Shown here one piece after another: positions 1-4,465 of a DNA stretch of 5,110 nucleotides; the first letter of the stretch is position 1; the number at the start of each line of letters is the position of its first letter. Location: positions 1 to 5,110 of the forward strand of contig DCUA01000225.1 in assembly GCA_002329675.1 (NCBI GenBank), in the 5' to 3' direction. This DNA comes from Firmicutes bacterium UBA1426. GTDB taxonomy: Bacteria; Bacillota; Clostridia; Peptostreptococcales; Anaerovoracaceae. The position numbers were made by a program, and so were the translations under genes. Under the pieces are notes generated by a model. That model worked only from the letters and a program-made list of their open reading frames with translations. It searched no databases and was not told where the DNA came from.

Positions 1-1109
1 GGCTTTTGCTTTTTCCTGTCTATTTGGGCCTCCTGCCCTACTATGAAAACGGCCTTTACGGCCTTCTGATATTCATATATGCGCTTCAGATAACAGTACT
101 TGGCAAGACGCCTTTCGGGGACGTTCCTCAAAGACCGTTATCGGTGCTAATATTGGGTATTTTTGTAGCCTGTGTTGGTATAATCACATGTTTCATCCCA
201 GATCTTCTGAAAGAGATACCTCGTTTCTTACTTTTCATATGTTTCGGCCCCGGAGGCATTATCCTTCTCCTGCAGATGTTTTTTTCAAAAGGAAAGTTCC
301 CTATGTGGAGGAAAAAGGGAGGGATACTAATGACGCTTGCGTTAAACTGCGCTGCAGTATATTCCCTTTCGATATTCATCTCCATTCTGCTGATCGACAA
401 AAATTTCATTTCGGGAGGGCTTGTTGCATTTTCAGTCCTTCTTTACGGAGTTCTGATATTTTTCCTTACGGCTGTGCTTTATAAGATATACGCCCTCTAT
501 CCCGACAATACTGAAAGGCAGTCCGGAGGTGTGAAGCTTTCAGACGATCGTGCAGTGATCCTTATAACAGGAGTATTCATGGTTGTGCTGGGCATATTGC
601 TCATACCCGTGACAATAGGCCTTCTGCCATTTTCAGGAAGTGCGCAGCTGGGACTGCTTGTTGTTATAATGTCACTTCAGATGGTTGCTTTCGGAAATAC
701 TCCCATCAGGTCGTTTTCAAGAACATGGCCTCTTGTCTGGCTTGGACTCTTTTTTGGATCACTGGGCATAATTTCGTGCATTATACCCTGGATACTCGTA
801 CCTACCCTCACTTTCATCATTGCCCTTCTTAATATCGGAGGAGGAGCGATCCCTTTCATAAAAATGCTTTTGTCAAAACAACGAGATAAAGGAACTGATA
901 GAGGATTTGTCCCGCAGGTGATCAAAAGACTTTTCCTGACCCAGATGTTACTAAATATCCTTTCGGTAGTTTTCGGAACATCCATGCTGGTAAAAAACCT
1001 GATCCCCGGTCCTGTAATAGGAATAGTGCTCACTGCAAACGGATCAGTACTCCTCTACCTTCTTACTCTCCTCTTTAAAATCGATGAGATGAAGATGGGC
1101 GCGGAATAA
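1..1109 (+). CDS. Polytopic membrane protein with two-fold internal duplication (5' partial)
   Basis: The reading frame is open to the left edge and ends at TAA 1107-1109, giving 367 residues counted from a TTG at base 6. That TTG is very unlikely to be the true start. The protein consists of two homologous halves: residues 2-11 match 199-208 (L-[FI]-P-V-x-[LI]-G-L-L-P), 27-36 match 224-233, 51-65 match 247-261, 83-95 match 279-291, and 132-161 match 330-359, at a nearly constant offset of 196-198 residues. The second half has about 15 further residues before its first match, starting near 182, so at least that much of the N-terminus lies outside the window. Each half shows about six hydrophobic stretches (roughly 1-10 cut by the edge, 17-34, 45-66, 73-92, 107-130, 136-163; then 184-208, 213-231, 242-261, 263-289, 308-329, 334-358), so about 12 membrane segments with short basic or polar loops. 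I do not recognise the family. The architecture resembles transporters that arose by duplication, but no substrate motif is visible. The next gene follows after 97 bases with no obvious terminator. Confidence 0.85.
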   Translation, partial: LLLFPVYLGLLPYYENGLYGLLIFIYALQITVLGKTPFGDVPQRPLSVLILGIFVACVGIITCFIPDLLKEIPRFLLFICFGPGGIILLLQMFFSKGKFPMWRKKGGILMTLALNCAAVYSLSIFISILLIDKNFISGGLVAFSVLLYGVLIFFLTAVLYKIYALYPDNTERQSGGVKLSDDRAVILITGVFMVVLGILLIPVTIGLLPFSGSAQLGLLVVIMSLQMVAFGNTPIRSFSRTWPLVWLGLFFGSLGIISCIIPWILVPTLTFIIALLNIGGGAIPFIKMLLSKQRDKGTDRGFVPQVIKRLFLTQMLLNILSVVFGTSMLVKNLIPGPVIGIVLTANGSVLLYLLTLLFKIDEMKMGAE

Positions 1110-1126
1110 GCTCAGTATTCATGCTC

Positions 1127-1155
1127 TTGCTTCAGCCAGATAACAATGTTATATG
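1127..1155 (+). promoter_or_regulatory. Weak candidate promoter with overlapping palindrome upstream of Usp-1
   Basis: TTGCTT (1127-1132) and TATATG (1150-1155) are spaced 17 bases apart and resemble a sigma-70-type promoter, matching 3 of 6 and 4 of 6 consensus positions. A palindrome with 6-base arms, ATAACA-A-TGTTAT (1140-1152), overlaps the -10 side, and TGTTAT recurs directly after it (1155-1160). This could be an operator. The stretch is AT-rich, so chance is a real alternative, and Usp-1 could instead be read through from the membrane-protein gene. Confidence 0.3.
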
Positions 1156-1206
1156 TTATTACAGAGTATTTCAGAGAACCTAAATTCATAATGGGGGGGA
1201 GCCATA

Positions 1207-2076
1207 ATGTTCAGGCGAGCGATAGTAGCATCTGATTTTTCAAAGGAATCAATTGCTCTGGTCAACACTTCCGGAGGTCTTAAAGAATTTGGAACGGCAG
1301 AGATATTGCTGCTGCAGTTCTGGGGCACACTTGATGTCCTCGGAGTAGACAGTTTTTACAAACCGACTGTCTTCGAAGATTTCGAAAAAAACCTCCAGAA
1401 ACAGAAAGCTGCACTTGAAGAACAGGGATTCATAGTTGAGACGAGAGTTCTGGAAGGTCTTTCTGCGTCTCAGGTAAATAAGATCGCGATCGATGAAAAC
1501 TACTCCCTGATAAGCGTAGGGTCTGACAGGCATATTTTCAGTTCGATGGCAAACGAGCTCATACACAATGCCGAGAGACCCACCTACATATTCAAGACTG
1601 CAAACGGAAAAACTGCAGAAGGCTATGGCAAGAGGGAAGTTTCAGATGGAGTGGCAGACCACGTGCTTTTCGCGACAGACTTCTCAAAGAACTCAGAGGT
1701 CGCGTTCAATTACCTTGTTGAGATGATACCTCTGGTAAAAAAGAAGATATCTCTTGTCCATATCCAGGACGAGTACAGGATATCTCCTTATCTTGACAGC
1801 AAGATCGAAGAGTTCAACAGGATAGATTCGGGAAGGCTTGAAGCAATGAAAAAAGTGCTTATGGACAATGGATGTCCGGATGTTGAGACGGTGCTGAAAT
1901 ATGGCTCGCCATCTTCAGAGATACTGAAAAGCGTAAAGGAACTCTCCGCACAGATGGTCGTCATGGGAAGCCAGGGCAGGGGGTTCGTCAATGAATTTTT
2001 CCTTGGCAGTGTCAGCCATAACATAGCGCGGCAGTCACCCGTCCATGTCCTGCTTATCCCTGCAAAAAGACAGTAA
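1207..2076 (+). CDS. Double-domain universal stress protein (Usp-1)
   Basis: This is a 289-residue soluble cytoplasmic protein of two UspA-type domains, about twice the usual single-domain length. Universal stress proteins bind ATP or AMP and modulate stress survival or partner proteins; the partner here is unknown. The N-terminal domain (about 1-132) begins A-I-V-A-S-D-F-S, but its nucleotide loop is degraded: V-G-S-D-R at 104-108 lacks the second glycine, and about six residues are missing compared with Usp-2. The C-terminal domain (about 151-286) has F-A-T-D-F-S (155-160) with the conserved Asp158, V-H-I-Q-D (184-188), a helical insert with E-E-F-N-R-I-D (201-207), and a complete motif G254-x2-G257-x9-G267-S268 for nucleotide binding. 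The ATG follows a purine run (GGGGGGA, ending at base 1200) at a normal distance, and the N-terminus aligns with both paralogues without an extension. A terminator follows the stop. The family call is firm; the physiological role is not known. Confidence 0.95.
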   Translation: MFRRAIVASDFSKESIALVNTSGGLKEFGTAEILLLQFWGTLDVLGVDSFYKPTVFEDFEKNLQKQKAALEEQGFIVETRVLEGLSASQVNKIAIDENYSLISVGSDRHIFSSMANELIHNAERPTYIFKTANGKTAEGYGKREVSDGVADHVLFATDFSKNSEVAFNYLVEMIPLVKKKISLVHIQDEYRISPYLDSKIEEFNRIDSGRLEAMKKVLMDNGCPDVETVLKYGSPSSEILKSVKELSAQMVVMGSQGRGFVNEFFLGSVSHNIARQSPVHVLLIPAKRQ

Positions 2077-2104
2077 TTTTCAATTATCTTACCAGGAACG
2101 GACC

Positions 2105-2144
2105 GGGGAGAGCAGAAAGATATTCGGCTCTCCCCACATTTTTT
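2105..2144 (+). terminator. Intrinsic terminator after Usp-1
   Basis: A perfect 9-base-pair stem, GGGGAGAGC (2105-2113) with GCTCTCCCC (2127-2135), encloses a 13-base loop whose GAA/TTC (2115-2117 with 2123-2125) can stack further. It is followed by ACA and a run of six T (2139-2144). The hairpin starts 29 bases after the Usp-1 stop, so it should end that transcript before the dehydrogenase gene. Confidence 0.9.
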
Positions 2145-2160
2145 ATAAATAACATGCAGA

Positions 2161-2189
2161 TTATGTCCGGACAAAATAGCATCTATATT
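2161..2189 (+). promoter_or_regulatory. Candidate promoter with palindromic operator in its spacer
   Basis: TGTCCGGACA (2164-2173) is a perfect 10-base palindrome, and its flanks extend the symmetry to 14 of 16 positions across 2161-2176. A -10-like TATATT (5 of 6) lies at 2184-2189. The only hexamer 17 bases upstream, TTATGT (2161-2166), is a poor -35, so any promoter here would be weak or activator-dependent. If it is real, the palindrome would sit between the two promoter boxes, a classic repressor or activator position, and the dehydrogenase mRNA would have a leader of about 130 bases. The palindrome is seen directly; its function is inferred. Confidence 0.3.
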
Positions 2190-2253
2190 TTCAAAAGTCC
2201 TCCATAGGCAGGTGCATCAAAGCTGTTAATGATGGATAATATATCAGCATTGT

Positions 2254-2292
2254 CAGAAAGAGTCCTTTCTGTTGTATTTTGAGACTTTCTGT
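2254..2292 (+). repeat. Inverted and direct CTTTCTGT repeats upstream of the dehydrogenase
   Basis: CAGAAAG (2254-2260) and CTTTCTG (2265-2271) form a perfect 7-base inverted repeat around AGTC. A third half-site, CTTTCTGT, lies at 2285-2292, exactly 20 bases after the CTTTCTGT at 2265-2272, or about two helical turns. The set lies 35-73 bases before the dehydrogenase start. It overlaps a possible -35 TTGTCA (2250-2255), for which the best -10, TATTTT (2275-2280), is 19 bases away. It could be a protein-binding site or an mRNA hairpin. Confidence 0.4.
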
Positions 2293-2313
2293 ATCGTGCA
2301 GATAAATTATACC

Positions 2314-2318
2314 GGAGG
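2314..2318 (+). promoter_or_regulatory. Shine-Dalgarno site of the dehydrogenase gene
   Basis: GGAGG lies 8 bases before the ATG at 2327 and fixes the start. It is unusual in being nearly complementary to an upstream segment, CAAAAGTCCTCC (2192-2203): GGAGG can pair with CCTCC (2199-2203), and the following T run with AAAA (2193-2196), so the site could be masked in a long leader. Confidence 0.8.
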
Positions 2319-2326
2319 TTTTTTAA

Positions 2327-3310
2327 ATGTTTGATATCGTTGTTGTTGAGTGTGAGGTACGTGAACTCCATATGCTAATGAGTGAAGTTGGCAACGTAAG
2401 GTTTGGCGATCCAAAATGCAACTACACAGATGAAAAGGAACTTATTGATCTGATCGGTGATGCAGACGCTGTGGTATGTACGGCAAGGGGCAAATTTACC
2501 AAAAATGTAATTGCCTCTGCGAAAAACCTGAAAATAATAGCAAAGTGCGGTTCAGTGCCGAACAACATAGACATGGATGCTGCAACAGAACATGGAGTAG
2601 CCGTGACATACACCCCTGGGGCTAACAAGGTCAGCGTAGCCGAACACGCCCTTACCCTGATGATGGCTCTCCTCAAGCTTATGCCAAGGTCGGCTGAGAT
2701 CCAGAAGACAGGAGGATGGAAGAGCGAATCCCTTCAGGCATCGGAGCTTACAGCAAAAACTGTAGGAATAATAGGGCTTGGAGCTGCAGGTTCAAGCCTT
2801 GCAGAAATGTTGAAGCCATTCAAAGTGGACCTTCTCTGCTTTGATCCCTATGCTGACCCGGATAAGATCGCACAGGCCGGAGCAAGGTCCGTAGACATGG
2901 ACACACTTCTGGAAGAGAGCGATGTTGTTTCTCTCCATTGCCAGCTTTGTGATGAGACCCTCGGGTTTATTGACGGAGAAAAGCTTAAAAAAATGAAGAA
3001 GAGCGCATATCTTGTTAACACGGCGAGAGGCGCCCTTGTCGACGAGGTCGCCCTTGTGAAAGCCCTAAGTGAAAAATGGATCGCAGGAGCCGGTATAGAT
3101 GTCTACAGCGTGGAACCTACATCAAAAGATAACCCCCTTTTCGCACTGGACAACGTTATCTGCACTCCTCACCTGGCCGGATGGACGAACGAATGCCTCG
3201 CAAGGGAGACCCAGGGAACATCGGATTCAGTTATACAGATACTTAAAGGGCAAAGGCCGGATAGTTTGCTAAACCCGGAGTATGTAAAAAATCTCAAAAA
3301 AGATCATTAG
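2327..3310 (+). CDS. NAD-dependent D-isomer-specific 2-hydroxyacid dehydrogenase (SerA-like, no ACT domain)
   Basis: This 327-residue cytoplasmic enzyme should interconvert a 2-oxoacid and a D-2-hydroxyacid with NAD(H). It shows the family layout: a flanking substrate domain made of the N-terminal about 105 residues plus the C-terminal tail, and a central Rossmann domain. Visible motifs are V-A-E-H (104-107), the dinucleotide fingerprint G150-x-G152-x2-G155, and an acidic residue at the end of the second strand (Asp173 in C-F-D-P-Y), which favours NAD over NADP. The family's catalytic triad is Arg234 (N-T-A-R-G), Glu263 (S-V-E-P) and His282 (T-P-H-L-A-G). The substrate loop reads K-C-G-S-V-P-N-N-I-D (73-82) where phosphoglycerate dehydrogenases and relatives usually have a G-x-G-x-D-N-[IV]-D pattern. 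It lacks the C-terminal ACT regulatory domain of E. coli-type SerA. It could be a 3-phosphoglycerate, hydroxypyruvate/glyoxylate or other hydroxyacid dehydrogenase; sequence alone does not decide, so no gene symbol is given. It is bracketed by terminators and is likely monocistronic. Confidence 0.95.
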   Translation: MFDIVVVECEVRELHMLMSEVGNVRFGDPKCNYTDEKELIDLIGDADAVVCTARGKFTKNVIASAKNLKIIAKCGSVPNNIDMDAATEHGVAVTYTPGANKVSVAEHALTLMMALLKLMPRSAEIQKTGGWKSESLQASELTAKTVGIIGLGAAGSSLAEMLKPFKVDLLCFDPYADPDKIAQAGARSVDMDTLLEESDVVSLHCQLCDETLGFIDGEKLKKMKKSAYLVNTARGALVDEVALVKALSEKWIAGAGIDVYSVEPTSKDNPLFALDNVICTPHLAGWTNECLARETQGTSDSVIQILKGQRPDSLLNPEYVKNLKKDH

Positions 3311-3336
3311 CTGAGAAAGTCAGTTTGCAAGACAGG

Positions 3337-3381
3337 CCGGGTCCCCGTTCCTCCTTTGAGGAATCAGGGGGTCCGGTTTTT
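3337..3381 (+). terminator. Intrinsic terminator after the dehydrogenase gene
   Basis: A two-part stem is followed by TTTTT (3377-3381). The lower part pairs 3337-3346 (CCGGGTCCCC) with 3367-3376 (GGGGGTCCGG), ten pairs including two G-U. The upper part pairs TTCCTC (3348-3353) with GAGGAA (3358-3363) around a CTTT loop, with a small internal bulge between the two parts. It starts 26 bases after the stop codon. Confidence 0.92.
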
Positions 3382-3426
3382 CCGTTGTAACGGTTCAAGA
3401 AATGATTTGTAAACAGAATTTATTTA

Positions 3427-3456
3427 TTGGGCATTTTTGTTCAAATCAGGTATAAT
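3427..3456 (+). promoter_or_regulatory. Candidate sigma-70-type promoter for the Usp-2/Usp-3 unit
   Basis: A perfect consensus -10, TATAAT (3451-3456), lies downstream of the dehydrogenase terminator. A weak -35, TTGGGC (3427-3432), is 18 bases upstream of it. Transcription would begin near 3463 and leave a leader of about 78 bases before the ATG at 3541. This is the best promoter match in the window and agrees with the terminator just before it. Confidence 0.55.
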
Positions 3457-3524
3457 TACGCTAACAGAGTAAAGAGATATCATTTATCACTTAGCAAAGC
3501 GGCGCAGACAGACAAGTATCTCCC

Positions 3525-3532
3525 GGAAGGAG
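3525..3532 (+). promoter_or_regulatory. Shine-Dalgarno site that sets the Usp-2 start
   Basis: GGAAGGAG lies 8 bases before the ATG at 3541. It decides against the in-frame upstream TTG at 3427, which would add 38 residues with no counterpart in the paralogues and would lie inside the promoter. Confidence 0.85.
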
Positions 3533-3540
3533 TGATCAAG

Positions 3541-4428
3541 ATGTTTGAGAAATTCATTGTCGCAACAGATATCTCGAAAGACTTCTCTATTTCCATGTCC
3601 TGTATCGGCGGACTGAAACCATTCGGAGCCAAGAAATGCCTGCTGCTCCAGTTCCGGGACCTCGGTGAGATAATCGATTTCTCAGGTGTATACTCCAACG
3701 AACTTCTTTACGAGTATGAAAAGATGCTTTCAAGGCAAAAGAGACAGATCGAAAAAGAGGGATTTGAAGTCGAAACCAGGATCCTCCCCGGTTTCTCTCC
3801 GGCCCAGATAAACAGGATCTGCGAGGAAGAGGGTTACTCTCTTACTGTAGTAGCATCAAGGAAATATTCCTCGTCCGGAGAGATATTCTTTGGTAGGATC
3901 GCAAACGACCTGATACACTCAACACAGTATCCTGTGCTGCAGATAAGGACCGAAGATCCTGAAGGAGTGACAGAGGAAGATGACTCTGAGAGGAACTTAC
4001 TTGACATCAGCAGCCACGTCCTCTATCCCACAGATTTCTCAGATAACGCTGATATGGCTTTCAGGTATATAAAAGAAATGGCAGCCGGCAGCGTTCAAAA
4101 GATCACGCTCCTGCATGTGCAGGACAAATCAAGGCTCAGTCCGCATCTTGAAAGCAGGATCGAAGAATTCAACAGGCTTGACGAAGCAAGGCTTAAGGGC
4201 ATGAAAGATATGCTTGAAAGGGAAGGCAAAGCCGAAGTGGAAACAGTTGTGAAATATGGTTCCCCGTCGCTTGAAATACTGAGAATTGCAGAAGATCTGG
4301 ACGTAAAGCTTGTTGTGATGGGAAGCCAGGGCAGAGGATACGTCAAAGAGTTTTTCCTCGGAAGCGTCAGTCAGAACATTGCAAGACTGAGCCCCTCTTC
4401 AGTGCTTCTGATACCTTCCAGACGCTGA
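3541..4428 (+). CDS. Double-domain universal stress protein (Usp-2)
   Basis: This is a 295-residue paralogue of Usp-1 with two UspA-type domains and no signal peptide or membrane segment. The N-terminal domain (about 1-137) opens F-I-V-A-T-D-I-S with Asp10, but its nucleotide loop is altered: V-A-S-R-K at 104-108 replaces the usual G-x2-G, and F-G-R at 117-119 lacks the final Ser/Thr. An acidic linker (about 138-157, rich in Glu and Asp) joins it to the C-terminal domain. That domain has Y-P-T-D-F-S (162-167), L-H-V-Q-D (191-195), a helical insert with S-P-H-L (200-203) and E-E-F-N-R-L-D (208-214), and a complete motif G261-x2-G264-x9-G274-S275 for ATP binding. The start is set by a strong Shine-Dalgarno site and by alignment with the other two N-termini. 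The gene is first in a likely operon with Usp-3, 37 bases downstream. The family call is firm; partner and stimulus are unknown. Confidence 0.96.
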   Translation: MFEKFIVATDISKDFSISMSCIGGLKPFGAKKCLLLQFRDLGEIIDFSGVYSNELLYEYEKMLSRQKRQIEKEGFEVETRILPGFSPAQINRICEEEGYSLTVVASRKYSSSGEIFFGRIANDLIHSTQYPVLQIRTEDPEGVTEEDDSERNLLDISSHVLYPTDFSDNADMAFRYIKEMAAGSVQKITLLHVQDKSRLSPHLESRIEEFNRLDEARLKGMKDMLEREGKAEVETVVKYGSPSLEILRIAEDLDVKLVVMGSQGRGYVKEFFLGSVSQNIARLSPSSVLLIPSRR

Positions 4429-4449
4429 CAAGATCAGCTTATCCAACAA

Positions 4450-4455
4450 GGGGAG
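4450..4455 (+). promoter_or_regulatory. Shine-Dalgarno site supporting the GTG start of Usp-3
   Basis: GGGGAG lies 10 bases before the GTG at 4466, within a longer purine stretch (4448-4463). It sits in the loop of a possible hairpin, CAGCTT (4435-4440) with AAGCTG (4461-4466), whose right arm includes the first base of the start codon. Confidence 0.7.
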
Positions 4456-4465
4456 AGAGAAAGCT

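Noticed and set aside
6..8. TTG at base 6 as the start of the membrane protein
   Set aside because: The frame is open to the left edge, no Shine-Dalgarno site can be seen, and the second internal repeat shows that about 15 or more residues of the first repeat lie upstream.
677..1033. 118-codon open frame on the minus strand, and similar ones at 128-409 and 2422-2676
   Set aside because: These lie opposite well-supported coding regions and look like by-products of their codon use.
1963..1979. 17-base exact repeat shared with 4318-4334
   Set aside because: It encodes the start of the conserved nucleotide-binding motif M-G-S-Q-G-R in two paralogues; it is not a mobile or regulatory repeat.
1788..2174. 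128-codon open frame on the minus strand
   Set aside because: It is antisense to the conserved C-terminal domain of Usp-1 and the following terminator; its translation looks like no protein family and no ribosome site supports it.
2279..2308. Promoter-like TTGAGA and TAAATT with 18-base spacing
   Set aside because: The implied transcription start would fall on the Shine-Dalgarno site of the dehydrogenase, leaving no usable ribosome binding site.
3427..3540. N-terminal extension of Usp-2 from TTG 3427
   Set aside because: It overlaps the TATAAT promoter, lacks a counterpart in Usp-1 and Usp-3, and the ATG at 3541 has a strong Shine-Dalgarno site.
4110..4123. Palindrome CCTGCATGTGCAGG, repeated at 5035-5048
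   Set aside because: Both copies encode the same conserved L-H-V-Q stretch in Usp-2 and Usp-3, so shared coding ancestry explains them.
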